Assembly (NCBI GenBank): GCA_010015675.1
Contig: ML976980.1
Location: 162,218 to 223,948 of the forward strand
Direction of reading: 5' to 3'
Source: Byssothecium circinans
Lineage: Eukaryota > Ascomycota > Dothideomycetes > Pleosporales > Massarinaceae
Length of the DNA: 61,731 nt
The notes beneath the pieces are model-generated. The model ran no database searches, was not told the origin of the DNA, and saw nothing but the letters and a program-made list of their open reading frames with translations. A program made the translations under genes and the position numbers. Positions 11,452-22,423 of this stretch are shown piece by piece (the stretch's first letter is position 1; each line of letters begins with the position of its first letter).

Positions 11452-12597
11452 ATGAACGCAGGTCAGCAGACAACGAGGCGGATTGCCTCAAGGGCAGGTG
11501 AGAGGATGTCAATTGGAAACATGGATGGAGCTCAGCTGATGGAACTAGGCCGGTCAATATGCCGCTCCTGTAAAGACACCCTTTCGCGCAACTACGCATC
11601 TACAGCCGCTGCAGCAGTGCAAGTCGACGACCAGACAACATCACAGCACATTCCTCCGGTCGCCCAGACGTCACCGCAAACCTCATACAGTGTCAATGCC
11701 GGCGTCGTCCTCTCTCGTCCTCCACAAATAACGCGCGACCTGCACCCGTTCGAATCCGCCTTCTTCCTCTACCAACGTCGACTCAATGAACGAACGGCGC
11801 TTCCTTTTACGCGATATTTCTATTACAAGCAGAGGACGCCTGCGGATCTGGAATGGAAACGGAAGATGAGGCAGCGATTGACTCCTGCGAGAGACATTGG
11901 ACGGTACAAGGGATACGGCGAGGAGGCTTGGAATGATGAGCTGCTTGTGGGCGCAAAGGAGAGCGAGATGCAACATCAAGTGGAGAAGCTAATTGAGGAT
12001 GCTGAACAGACTGGCTTGGAAGATTCTGCGGAAGCAGCGATTGAGGGCGCACAGGATGGCGCAAGGAAGAAGGTGGAACATGAGGTCATTGAAAGACCCA
12101 TGCCGAGGGTCACGGAAGCGGATATCAAGAACGATGTCAAGAGTTTGAACCGGTTACTGCAGAGGACGCTGTACCTGCTTGTGAAAAATAAGGAGGGACA
12201 ATGGATTTTCCCACAGGACAACTTGGGCAAGGAGACTCTGCATGCTGTAGGTTGAGGTCAAGTGTTATACGCTTTGGACAGTGCTAATTATTTGCAGGCG
12301 GCTGGTCGTATCCTCAACGAGTCCGGCGGCGTGAACATGAACACCTGGGTCGTCGGGAACGTTCCCATCGGCCACTACCAGCACGACTATCTCGAATCAA
12401 TTAAGACGGCATCCGGCCTCAACGAGCTCGGACTCAAGACTTTTTTCATGAAGGCGCGCATAATGGCTGGCCAAGCCAACCTGAAGAACAACAAGTTTGG
12501 CCTCACAGACTTCAAATGGCTAGCGAAGGAAGAGATCCAGACAGAGGTCAACAAGAAGTACTGGCAACAAGTCAAGAATATGCTTGCTGAGCGGTAA
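11452..12597 (+). CDS. MRPL17: Mitochondrial large-subunit ribosomal protein mL46 (MRPL17)
   Basis: Exons 11452-12246 and 12298-12597 flank a 51-nt intron (GTAGGT donor, GCTAAT branch, TTGCAG acceptor) and give 364 residues. An Arg/Ser/Ala-rich N-terminus with many early Met codons looks like a presequence. Family features are FESAFFLYQRRLNERTALPFTRYFYYKQRTPADLEW, the Nudix-like core with WIFPQDNL and ETLHAAAGRIL at the exon junction, and WVVGNVPIGHY followed by a basic C-terminus. mL46 is a structural subunit of the 54S mitoribosome and keeps a Nudix fold without known catalysis. The start could be one of several in-frame ATGs (11452, 11509 or 11521); I take the first. Confidence 0.93.
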
Positions 12598-13306
12598 TTA
12601 AGAGATGGATGGTTAGGAAATCTTGTAACATACAGCGGTAGATTTGTTGTAGGTAAACTTGTACAATATGTTCTTCAATGCCTCGACAACTCGATTGCGG
12701 AAGGTGTTCCGTACGCCTGCAGCTTTGCACAAGTTATTGCACTCCTTTAAGGTCTTTCTCTAGCCCATTTACCAGGAATGTTTCCTCCGATGATCAAACT
12801 TCATGCCAAAGTACCCCACTATTTCCAAAACAGTACACCGGCCGGACTTGCAATCCACCTGCATGACAACATCATTGTGCTTATCATACTCGGTAACAGC
12901 GGTCAACTGTTTCGTGCAAGCGCTATCTCGTTTAGAGAGTGTGGTCAATCATCAATCAACTAGCGAACAAAATGCACTCACTTTTGCAAAGGGCCTATTA
13001 GTCACTCGTTCGTATTACAATGGCATCTCTCGACGCATGGAGATTGGAAGGCGTTTTGTGATGTATCCCCGTGAAATCGTCAAGGGCGTTGCGCCTTTCC
13101 GCCCTATTTTGCACCCGCTAGTGGTAAGAAAAGGTAAGCCCTTCTACGCACTTGAAGTCAAAACGGAAGCTGGACGCCTTACAACTTGACGGGTATATAT
13201 GAAGGGTTGCAGCTGCCTCTCCTCTTTACAATCATTCCACCATTCTTGCTCTCTTATTTTGAAACCAACCACTACCCAATATCGTCATTCTCTATTGAAT
13301 TTCACC
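12598..13306. other. Intergenic between mL46 and the MDR oxidoreductase
   Basis: The 3' flank of mL46 and promoter of the next gene. A CT/TC-rich leader lies at 13220-13300. Small open frames (12778-13189) lack recognisable features, and I see no RNA gene. Confidence 0.5.
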
Positions 13307-14442
13307 ATGTCCAACCAGAACCACGCAGCTTGGATCACCGAAGCGAAGGCGAAGCTTCAAGTGAAAGAGGCTCCATTTCCCAAAGCGGACGCTGACCAGG
13401 TGGTCATAAGGAGCCATGCTATTGGTATCAATCCCGTGGACTGTTCGTTACCCTTTACTTTATGCCATTCGACACAGAATACTGACATGGTATTAGGGTT
13501 GGTTCAGAAGAATGATGACTTCCCTGGACTCGCATACCCAGCGATCCTTGGTTGCGACGTTGCGGGTGAGGTGTACGAGGTTGGAGAGGGAGTTAGGCAT
13601 GTGAAGAAGGGGGACCGTGTGATGGCGTAAGTGATATCGCGCACTCCTTTAAAAGAGATGGAGCTAATACGGAATACGCATGAAGCTGCGCCCTCGGCCT
13701 CGTCAGCAACCCAGCTCAGGGGGCTTTCCAGCACTATATCATCCTACCTTCCCTCGCAGTCGCTAAGATCCCAGCTTCCATGAGCTTCACAGAGGCTGCC
13801 GTACTCCCTCTCAATGTCTCCACCGCGGCACTCCTGCTCTTCAAGAAAGAAGCTCTTGGTTTACCACTCCCGCCTGCTCCGGGAAGCGCCTTCGAGACCA
13901 ATAAATCCGTGCTTATCTGGGGTGGCTCCACGAGCGTTGGTGCTTGTGCGATTCAACTCGCTGTAGCTGCAGGCGTGAAAGTGGTTACTGTAGCTAGTCC
14001 GCACAACCTCTCCAAACTGAAAGATCTTGGTGCCGCTGCAGCCTTCGACTACAAATCACCCAGCGTAATCGACGACATCCTGACCGCGCTCGAGGGGACT
14101 GAATTTGCTGGCGTGTGTGACGCCATCAGCGGCGATGCACCCAAGTCTTGGGGCCCGGTCTACACGAAACTCGGTGGCCGATTTGGGAGCGCGTTGGCTC
14201 CGCAGGATATGCCAGAGGGCATTCAGGGGACCATGGTGGGTGCGCTGCTGATTATGGCGCCTCAGGAGAAGGAAGTTGGGGAGGCGATTTGGGGACAGTG
14301 GATTGAAAGTGCGTTGGCTAAAGGGGTTGTTAAGGCGAGGCCGCCGCCGCTTGTGGTCGGGAAGGGCTTGGAGAAGTTGCAGGAGGCAATGGAGGTACAG
14401 AAGAAGGGTGTTAGCTATCAGAAGGTTGTTGTGGAGGTTTAG
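13307..14442 (+). CDS. MDR-superfamily oxidoreductase (zinc-type alcohol dehydrogenase-like / enoyl reductase-like)
   Basis: Exons 13307-13442, 13497-13626 and 13686-14442 give 340 residues; introns are 54 nt (GTTCGT donor, less usual) and 59 nt. The joins restore INPVDWLVQ and GDRVMACALG. The N-terminal GroES-like domain shows GCDVAGEVYEVGEGV and KKGDRVMA. The Rossmann domain starts with VLIWGGSTSVGACAIQLA, fitting NADP(H) binding. The structural and catalytic zinc ligands of true alcohol dehydrogenases are absent, so this is a quinone-oxidoreductase or enoyl-reductase-like enzyme of the fungal ToxD-like group (a family label only, not evidence of toxin production). The substrate is unknown. 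No other biosynthetic enzyme lies next to it. Confidence 0.9.
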
Positions 14443-15865
14443 GCCTTGAGATTTGGGAAAGTCGAATAGTCTAGTTTCTTAGCTCGGTCATCAAGTTCAT
14501 AAGGTTATGTGGAAAGAGGTGGATACGCTTTCCATAGTTTTCAAGTCTGAAAGTTGTTTGTCTGAAGATAGACGTGTTGTGCACATGTGGCCCCGGAAGC
14601 ACTGAGGACTAAGATCGAGGCTAGTCCATAAACAGTCACCGCACGGCTTCGGAAAATCTTTTCCCCGCGCTCAGATATAATTCCTGCGACTTCCTCAACC
14701 ACAACCTTCACCCCATCAATCGCTGCAATCTTTGCAGTTCGTCCCGAAATTGTAAGTACCGGCCCTCCAAACCCACCTCACCACTCGATGATGAAAAAGT
14801 TCCAAATTCGCGGTTTCCACGCTAGCCCACTTGAACCTATTTGCGGCCATGAGCGTAGCGACCTTCCTTGGATGTCTGATTTCGTTTACACGCTTCTTTT
14901 TATCCTGCACCGCCGAAACAAACTGTTGCTGACGGGATTGATAGATAGCTTGCTGCTAAATACGCAGAATCGCGCCTCCAGTTCCGACACCTGGATGGAG
15001 CTTGTGGGAAGCTCGGGTTTAACGACGGAGACTTTGGGCGCCGAGTGCAGAACTGGATATGTGCGAAGGCTTAGTATATACAACCGTATGAGAAATGCTG
15101 TATCTTTTCATTTCAAACCAACCGTTATGATGTCTCGAAACATGCTCCGCGCGAGGACATTCAGGCACTGACCAAAATGCATGGCGACGACAGCCCTGCA
15201 GGGTCCAGCAGGGACAAGCTGACGCCACAGCTGACAAGCTGGCGCGCATCTGCACCGTTGACGCCAATGTTATCTGTTATCCCAATATTCTCCGCAGCCG
15301 CATCCAAGAAATCGGATGTGTTGGGCGTCGGGCTTCGGAAAGCTTACGTTGGAAGTCTTGCGCAGACCCTTCCAAGGTTCAGACAATCATCAAGAATGTC
15401 CCAAATCTAGACAATTAGACTATTTGCTGAGCCACACACGGAGGCGTGCGTACTGCATTATTTTGGCTATGGCGATGGAGAGCCAAAAGTGTGAGCGTGA
15501 AGTGCTATTCGCTGTTGAAGCAGGGGGTCGCGCTTGAGGAACCGCATCCGTCGTGTCGCGGCTTGGTGGTCAATCTCATCTCTCCAACCGCCATCCTTCA
15601 ACTATTCCCTTCACACTGTCGTTCCCGCTTGCGATCGCCTGACACTAAACCGCACTCTTTGCACAGCCGATTCTCGACGACTCTCCTCTCGACTGCGCAT
15701 CCCAGCGCATTCCCGACCGCTGCTCCACTTTCCTCTTGCGCGACCGAATGCTGCCACCGGGGTCCTTCTTAGATGCATTTCGTTGGGACAAGCAGTGAGG
15801 CTCGAAGCCCGCTGCACACTCTATCCAACGTGTTTTTTTCGCATCATGCTAACAAATGGAAACGA
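14443..15865. other. Long intergenic region, no gene recognised
   Basis: 1.4 kb with only short unrelated open frames (14788-15171, 15446-15947). It holds the 3' flank of the oxidoreductase and the promoter and pyrimidine-rich leader of the DUF300 gene (about 15560-15830). Imperfect CAGCTGACAAGCTG-type repeats lie near 15210-15240. I see no tRNA or snRNA signature. Confidence 0.45.
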
Positions 15866-17583
15866 ATGTCGTGCCACAGCGAAGAGCACGAGAAAGAATC
15901 AAGTGAGCAAGAGGCATGCATCTGGACTTGAGAGAGAGACTGGCTGACCATCTTACAGTCGTCGAGAAACCGATATGGAAATCACTGACCTTCCACCACT
16001 TCGGCCTCATCATTTCCGCAACCTTTGGCGCCCTCGCCGTCGCCATCGCCTTTTTTCTCATCCTGCGACATGCCACGCACTACTTGAAGCCGTATGAGCA
16101 GAAGCAGTACGTACGAGTCTACGTATCATTTGCGCCATTCGCTAATAAACACAGCATCATCCGCATTCTAGTTATGATACCCATCTACGCCGTCGTTTCG
16201 TTCCTCAGTTACCTATACTACAAGTACGCAATATACTTTGAGCTTCTCCGCGACTGCTACGAGGCCTTTGCCATCTCGAGTTTCTTCACTCTCATGTGCC
16301 ACTACATTGCGCCGACTTTACACGAACAAAAGGAGTACTTCAGGAATGTGCAACCGAAGAACTGGGTGTGGCCGATGAATTGGATGCAGAAATGCTCAGG
16401 CGGGGAAGATAAAGGTTGGCTGCGGAAGCCGCGAAGTGGGCTCACATGGTTCAATGTACGTTCAGACAGCGTTAAGAGGACATACAGTTGACTTTTTTAG
16501 GTGGTCTGGATCAGTATCTTCCAGTATTGCTTCATTCGCCCATTCTTCACCGGCGTCGCTGTCATCGCCCAGACTCAAGGTCGATACTGCACCAGCTCGA
16601 AAGATCCGCGTTACGCTTACATCTGGGTCACAAGCTTCGAAGTCATATCTGTCACCATCGCCATGTACTGCTTGATACAATTCTACATTCAGCTCAAAGA
16701 CGACCTCGCGCCTCACCGACCCTTCCTCAAGGTGCTCTGCATCAAGCTTGTCATTTTCTTCTGCTTCTGGCAGAGCTATATCATCTCTCTCCTGACCGCA
16801 TCGGGTGGCCCACTCAAAGCCACAGACAAGATTGGTGGACCAGATCTACGAATTGGGATTCCCTCCATGTTGACTTGCGTTGAGATGTCCATTTTCGCCG
16901 TCGTTCATCTCTGGGCATTCCCTTGGAAACCATACGATCTAGGCAGACGCCACGATCCACTGCCGCAAGGTAGCGACATGCTACCTCCGGAATCGCCCAA
17001 GACATACGCATATGGCCCTGCGCGAGCCCTCCTCGATGCGCTCAACCCCTGGGATGTCATCAAAGCAAGTGGTCGCGGTTTCCGTTGGCTCTTTTACGGC
17101 GTTCGTCACCGTAGATCCGACCCATCTTACCAAACCAAGCTCGAGCCCATGTCCCATGAGAGCACGGCATATTACGGCCCCACTTTTGCAGGAAATGGCG
17201 AGGCAGCTGTGGAGTCGGCAAAGCCAACGAAACAGACAAAACAAGGGTTCGAGGACTCTGACTTGTCTGGTCTCTTGAATAACGCGCAAGCTAATCCGTA
17301 CTCTCGCCAGGATACGGGCTCGTACCACGGCGCTTACGATGGATACAGAAACCCCGACAGCCTCCCTCCGGCACCGACGCCCGGACAGGAATACGGTGTA
17401 GCGCCAACAGGCGCGCCCCAACATGGTAAATTTACCGACTTTGAGTCGCAGGGCTTGCCGTATGATGTGCCGCAGAATCAAAGCCCGCCGAGGTATTATA
17501 GCTCTGGAGAGCAACAACCCGATCATCAGTGGGATAATTTTGGGGGAGTGAGGCCTGGTGCAAGACCGCCAGGGCAGGGATGA
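15866..17583 (+). CDS. DUF300 / TMEM184-like (organic solute transporter alpha-related) membrane protein
   Basis: Exons 15866-15902, 15959-16106, 16155-16455 and 16501-17583 give 522 residues; introns are 56, 48 and 45 nt. The start is a short exon coding MSCHSEEHEKES, the only frame that enters exon 2 in phase. About seven membrane spans occupy residues 20-300, for example LIISATFGALAVAIAFFLIL, IIRILVMIPIYAVVSFLSYL and VLCIKLVIFFCFWQSYIISL. Conserved DUF300 motifs are MIPIYAVVSFLSY, YEAFAISSFFTLMC and IFQYCFIRP. The C-terminal 200 residues are polar and Pro/Gly/Gln-rich, likely cytosolic. The family includes plant LAZ1 and animal TMEM184 and is linked to vacuolar or endomembrane functions; the fungal role is not established. 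Confidence 0.92.
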
Positions 17584-18206
17584 CAGCCACGGGCTGGTAT
17601 GGAATGAAGGACTGTATGAGATTTTTGGTTGGCATTTTAGGGAATTGCCTCCCATGGCGTTGATTTTTGAGGAGTTTGCTTTTCTTTGGGAAACGCATTT
17701 GGGCCGCTATTGGATACCCTATTTCGGTTTCTCTAGGTTCCTGTCATAGTCTGAGGCGTTGACGGTGTGGATGCCCGAACGATTAGTGGACGATCGTGGA
17801 TGTGTTAATCCACGAATTTGAGTCGCATGCAGAATCATGAATATGAGCGAGAGAACGGGTGCAGCATTTATGCCTTTTTCTCAAAATCAAGTACGTCTAC
17901 GTCGAAGGCTTCAATTTGATGTCTAGAAAGCCGGGTGAAGTCGCGTGTTGCATGTTGCAGATACGCTAGGCCTCTTTGAACCTAGCAGATCTACTAAGAG
18001 CAACTCGGTTGACGCGCGCTGCGCATTTCTTTGACGTGAACGTAAGTCGACGAATGCGACGGCCCGAACACAAACCAAACCACGGCGCAAAACAGAGCAT
18101 TAACGCCACAAGGTATCATTCCTCTCCATTCTTACCATCGCGCATGTCTGATTGCACGTCCACGACTTTTCCCGCTGCAACACTACAGCGCAACTCGAGC
18201 TGAGCT
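17584..18206. other. Intergenic between the DUF300 and Acinus-like genes
   Basis: The 3' flank and promoter/leader of the SAP-domain gene. No gene or RNA is supported. Confidence 0.5.
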
Positions 18207-20435
18207 ATGACGGATTACAACAAACAGACAGTCGCGAATCTGCGGCAATTGCTCAAGGATCGCGGCATTCCGTCCACAGGCTTGACGCGTAAAGCGCAGA
18301 TTATTGAGAAGCTTGAGGAGTGGGATACTACTCAGAGTGCGCCTGCGGCCGAGAAGGCTGACGGAACTCCTGCTGCAGAGAAGGAGGAGGAACAGAAAGA
18401 TGCGCCCATGCAAGATGCTGATGGTAAGCTCTCAATTCAAGAAGGATTGAAGCTGGGAAAGAAAGCGCGGGAAGCTAATCTGTTTGCAGCGCCTGCGGTC
18501 GCTGCGGAAGGACCCGAGCAAGACACGAAGGATGATGAAGCGAAGGGTGAAGAAGTCACACAGACCGCGCCAGTCGCAGATTCACAACCTCAACCTGAAG
18601 CAGACACTACAATCTCGGAAGAACCAAGCGCACCACAAGCTACGGAGGACCCTGCACCCGCGCCTCCGGCTCCCGAGGAACCATCTACATCCACACCAGC
18701 TCCCGCCGAACCAGCCATCGAACCCTCGAAACCCTCTCCACATTCTCTTCTTTCTAGGAATCGTACACCCTCCTCTGCTCCCGATGAGAAACCTTCAATT
18801 GAAAAGGCAGAACTCCTGCCTATAGCAGAGCGCTCAGCTACTACGACAGCGGAACCTGATACGCGGTTGAATACTGAGGAATTGGAGGCTGAGACGAGGA
18901 AGAGGAAGAGGAGGAGTTTGACGCCGGAGTTACCTAGTCAGGATGTCAAGCTGAGAGCGAAGCGGCCGAGACCGAGTGATGCGGCGCCGGAAGTGGTTCT
19001 TAAGGAGGACGCGATACAAGAGGGGGATGAAGCGGATGTAAATGTGGATACGGTGATGGGGGAGAGAGCTCCTGAGGAAGTAGAGAAGGAGGTCGATGAG
19101 AAGGCTATGGAAGCTGCCACAAATGGTGGAGAGAATAAAATGGACGTGAATGTGGATGCGGTAATGGAACAGGCAGCGCCCGAGCAAGAAGAAAAGGAGG
19201 TCGATGAAAAAGCTATGGAGGCTTCTATGGATGGTGAGGAGAAGCGTGAACAAGAAACAGAAGCATCAATACCACCGAAAGAACCGAATGATGCCCCTCC
19301 CAAAGACGACAAATCGCCTACCCCAAAACTTAACAGCAAAACCCAAGCTCCCGAAAAGAAAGACAAGGCACCTCGTTACAAGGACCTTTTCCAGCCCTCA
19401 ACAACAGACACACCCATGGAAGACGCCTTAACTGACGACCGTCCCATCGCCCCTGCTCTCCATCCAGCCACACCAGCCCTCTATATCCGCAACTTCATGC
19501 GGCCTCTCCGTCCAGAGGCCCTCCGCATGCACCTCATCTCCCTCGCCACACCCCCTTCTTCATCTCCCTCTCCCTCAATCCTCAAATCTCTCTTCCTCGA
19601 CAACATGAAAACCCACGCTCTTGTCCTCTTCGCCAGCACTACCGCTGCATCTCGCGTTCGCGCCTCTCTTCATGGATCGATATGGCCGCCAGAGGGAAAT
19701 CGGAAAGATCTCTGGGTTGATTTCATTCCCGACGACAAAGTCGAAGGGTGGATCGCCGAAGAGGAAGCCGCGTTTCAAGAAGACAAAGACGCCCGCGCTT
19801 CGGGAATATCAGGAAGAGGCAAGAAATTCGAGATTGTGTATCCCGAGAACGAAGACGGGACCGTTGAAGCCGTATTCCAAGAAGTCGGCGCCGTTGGCGG
19901 TGCCGTTAATGCCGGATCCGCCGCGCCGTTCAACCCCCCAACGGGCCCTCGAAAAACGTCCCACCAAACCAATTCCAACCTCGCACCTCCCACACACGCC
20001 CCCGCACCCTCATCAGAAACCCGGCATGACATCGAGAAATCCTTCAAAACCCTCGACGAACTCTTCCACTCTACAACCGCAAAACCGCAATTATACTTCC
20101 TACCCGTATCAGACCAACGCTCGGAAGCGCGACTGAAAGAGCTGGATTTGGAGACGAGTAGGGATTGGACGCCTGAGGAGAAGAGGAAAGGGCGTGGTAT
20201 GCAGCATTCGAGGCTCGATCAGAAAGTTAGGTTTGGGTTTGATGAGGAGGATAGGGTTGTGGAGGTTGGGGGTGATTTTGGGCCTTGGACTGATGATTTT
20301 AGGGCCGGTGGGGGGAGGGGTGGGTTTGGGTTTGGTGGTGGTGGATATAGGGGAAGAGGTAGAGGTGGTGGTGGCGGTGGTGGAGGGAATTGGAGGGGAG
20401 GAGGCGGTGGTGGCGGGTGGAGGAGTGGAAAGTGA
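18207..20435 (+). CDS. Acinus-like SAP-domain / RSB-motif protein
   Basis: Continuous frame of 742 residues. A SAP domain sits at about 7-43 (VANLRQLLKDRGIPSTGLTRKAQIIEKLEEW), for binding DNA or chromatin. A long acidic, Pro/Glu/Ala-rich region follows, with basic KRKRRS and KRPRPS nuclear-localisation-like motifs near 230-255. An RRM-like domain lies at about 424-520 (ALYIRNFMRPLRPEALRMHL and KTHALVLFASTTAASRVR). An RSB motif (KTLDELFHSTTAKPQLYFLP) at about 611-635 corresponds to the RNPS1-SAP18-binding site of Acinus, which nucleates the ASAP complex in splicing and exon-junction biology. The end is a Gly-rich RGG tail (from about 695). A 66-nt segment at 18424-18489 has full intron signals but is a multiple of three with no stop, so a 720-residue form is equally possible. 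Confidence 0.85.
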   Translation: MTDYNKQTVANLRQLLKDRGIPSTGLTRKAQIIEKLEEWDTTQSAPAAEKADGTPAAEKEEEQKDAPMQDADGKLSIQEGLKLGKKAREANLFAAPAVAAEGPEQDTKDDEAKGEEVTQTAPVADSQPQPEADTTISEEPSAPQATEDPAPAPPAPEEPSTSTPAPAEPAIEPSKPSPHSLLSRNRTPSSAPDEKPSIEKAELLPIAERSATTTAEPDTRLNTEELEAETRKRKRRSLTPELPSQDVKLRAKRPRPSDAAPEVVLKEDAIQEGDEADVNVDTVMGERAPEEVEKEVDEKAMEAATNGGENKMDVNVDAVMEQAAPEQEEKEVDEKAMEASMDGEEKREQETEASIPPKEPNDAPPKDDKSPTPKLNSKTQAPEKKDKAPRYKDLFQPSTTDTPMEDALTDDRPIAPALHPATPALYIRNFMRPLRPEALRMHLISLATPPSSSPSPSILKSLFLDNMKTHALVLFASTTAASRVRASLHGSIWPPEGNRKDLWVDFIPDDKVEGWIAEEEAAFQEDKDARASGISGRGKKFEIVYPENEDGTVEAVFQEVGAVGGAVNAGSAAPFNPPTGPRKTSHQTNSNLAPPTHAPAPSSETRHDIEKSFKTLDELFHSTTAKPQLYFLPVSDQRSEARLKELDLETSRDWTPEEKRKGRGMQHSRLDQKVRFGFDEEDRVVEVGGDFGPWTDDFRAGGGRGGFGFGGGGYRGRGRGGGGGGGGNWRGGGGGGGWRSGK
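19038..19253 (+). repeat. Two tandem 108-bp coding repeats in the Acinus-like gene
   Basis: Two diverged 36-codon units start at 19038 and 19146, each reading roughly VNVDxVMxxxAPExxxKEVDEKAMEA. The copies differ by scattered substitutions and keep the frame, indicating an old in-frame duplication inside the acidic region. Confidence 0.8.
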
Positions 20436-21715
20436 ATTAAAACGGATTGGATTAGATTCGCTGGGACGATTGTGAAGTCGAGCGTGTGTTAATAGTTTGG
20501 CAATGCCATGCATACCTCGAAGGAGGGATGCTATAAAGGTTAGAAGAAAAACTTAATCAGTTAATCAACGAGTCTGACGTTTCATCACCTATGTCAACCG
20601 CATCGCAGCAGTCTCTCAGTACAGTGCAATGTATGGCTCGTAACTCAAGCTGTCTCGATACCAACATCGCTGCTGAAGTCGCCTTTTTAATGGAATTACT
20701 GCGCAGTAAACGGCATGCTCCTTGACTGGCGTCTAGTATGCCTCGACTTCCGTCGTTCGATTTAATCTTGCTAAGTGTATGGCGTCGGTTGTGTGCTGTT
20801 ACATTATAAGCTTAATATAATGAATGACACAGTGTTTGCTTCCCAGGTGATTTTATTAGCTCTGCAGGGCTTTAGGGCTGCGGATTGATAGATAAGTGCG
20901 TCGGACACAAAATGCAGTACGTACCCAAGCTTCTGTGGGTAGGTTGCCGCAGTGTGCATGGTGCGGGACATTAGGTTTTGGTGAAGATACCTAGGTAGTT
21001 GGAGTGCTGAGGGAAGGGGGTAGTAGAGTAAATACATCTCAAGACCACTTTAATCAAGAATGTTGCATTGATTTTAGAAGAATGTAGTACTAGAGTAACA
21101 TGTTTATAGATGCTCTTATATATGAGAGCAAGAGAGCTTGATGTTTTTTGTACAGGATAGGATAGAGGGTTGTAAATAATAAGCTCTTTCTTAATTAAGA
21201 TCGAAGAAGGTATGCTACTACAGTAGCTGGGTTTCTAAGCTTCAACATACATATATCTTTCGCAGCGACTTGGTTCTTTATGTGTCGAAAAAAATTTAAG
21301 CTACAAGTGCATTGCTTCCGCCATTTATCCTCTGACTATTAACACGTCCTGAATTTGCTCCAAGAGACCTAGAGTCAATTTTAAGCTCTTAATGAAGGCT
21401 AAAAGGAAACTTCTCAACTGACCCTTCGCAGGGCTTTAACCAACTAAAACTAATGGGAGGCTGTTACAAGGTCGTAAAAAGGTAGGATAGCTAATGAGAC
21501 AACTTCTTTATTGCTCAAATGTTGCTCGACGTCGTCGCCAACGTAGGGCTGTCGAAGTAGTGTTACTTGAGGCATTCCTCGTTTGCCAACATACCTCGTT
21601 TGCCAGTATACCCACCACCAGCTCCCCTCCACCTTTTCACTTCTCCACTCCCTTCACTTTTTTTGCCTGTATATATACCTCTTACGCGCTACGATTTCTA
21701 TATACAAAAAGCAAG
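20436..21715. other. Intergenic, moderately AT-rich
   Basis: 1.28 kb between the Acinus-like gene and the tRNA-like locus. No coding sequence is recognised. It becomes AT-rich from about 20800 to 21400, and a TATATATACC box at 21671-21680 lies about 35-45 bp upstream of the tRNA-like sequence. A weakly mutated transposon fragment is possible but I cannot identify one. Confidence 0.45.
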
Positions 21716-21830
21716 GCCAGCGTGGTGCAGTGGTAGCACGCTAGTTGTTCCAGGGAGTACTCCTCTAAAAGAGATTGAAATTGAGGGTCACACTGTGATA
21801 GAGACATTGGTTCGAGTCCAATCGCTGGCA
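21716..21830 (+). tRNA. tRNA-like gene with an abnormal anticodon region (intron-bearing or pseudogene)
   Basis: A perfect 7-bp acceptor stem (GCCAGCG at 21716 with CGCTGGC ending 21829, then A73), a good D arm (GTGC-AGTGGTA-GCAC) and a perfect T arm (ATTGG-TTCGAGT-CCAAT) are present. The A box (TGGTGCAGTGG) and B box (GGTTCGAGTCC) are intact, and a T-run follows at 21840. The 5' half resembles fungal elongator tRNA-Met up to the anticodon stem CTAGT. After that, about 45 nt of unusual sequence precede GATAG, which pairs with CTAGT only with a mismatch. U33 is missing and no anticodon can be assigned. It may be an intron-containing gene with a non-standard join, or a tRNA disrupted by an insertion. 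Confidence 0.6.
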
Positions 21831-21839
21831 AAAAAAAAA

Positions 21840-21845
21840 TTTTTT
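21840..21845 (+). terminator. RNA polymerase III terminator of the tRNA-like locus
   Basis: TTTTTT ten bases after the discriminator base; a second longer T-run is at 21851-21859. This spacing is typical for tRNA genes. Confidence 0.7.
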
Positions 21846-22423
21846 ATGACTTTTTTTTTGGGGTTTTTTTCTCGCTGTTTATTTCATATTTTTATAAATG
21901 AACGAATGAGTGAACTTGGGAGGTAATTCATTCATATTTACACATTTGAAGCTCCCTAAACATCTGGGCAACAACTTGACTCGCTCAGTACAAAAGTTAC
22001 ATGGTGGAGTCGTAAATCCCGCACGTTGTAGCTTCGGCAACTTCGCGTCTTCCCTCCCTCCCTCCATCGCTCCTTCCTCAACCCATTTCCCACGTGCACA
22101 TGCACGGACCCACCGCAAGCAACCTTATAAAAGGCCATCCACTGCCACTCTCCTCCCTTTCTCCTTCTTCATCTTGCTTGCCGCATTGTAGGTTCGATTC
22201 CTACTTCATTGCGCTTCCGACTCACGCTGGGCATCAAGATCAACTACCTTCACCCCCCGAGGTGTTCACACCTTGGGAGGGCTACCAGAGTGCGGGCTGT
22301 CTATATTAAACCAAACCAATTAACTTCACACTAAACCAAGGAACCTTTGTTCCTAACCACCATCGCGTCACAATCGCTGACGCAAGTCCGGAGTGCGGAT
22401 TATCCAATCTCCATATAAAAAAA
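21846..22423. other. Hairpin-rich stretch upstream of the RS-repeat gene
   Basis: No coding sequence. An isolated T-arm-like sequence (GTAGG TTCGATT CCTAC) lies at about 22189-22205. Three clear hairpins follow: CCGAGGTG-TTCA-CACCTTGG near 22257-22276, GGAAC-CTTT-GTTCC near 22340-22353, and GCGTCA-CAATCGC-TGACGC near 22365-22383. It may be the leader of the downstream broken gene or a structured transcript; neither is proven. Confidence 0.4.

Noticed and set aside
13307..14442. Member of a secondary-metabolite cluster
   Set aside because: Neighbouring genes are a mitoribosomal protein and a DUF300 membrane protein; no synthase or tailoring enzymes are present.
15446..15947. Open frames upstream of the DUF300 gene as a separate gene
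   Set aside because: They overlap the leader and first exon in other frames and have no conserved residues.
19000..19400. Minus-strand frames inside the Acinus-like gene
   Set aside because: They are shadows of the repeated acidic coding region.
22180..22215. A second tRNA gene based on the perfect T arm
   Set aside because: No matching acceptor strand, D arm or A box lies upstream.
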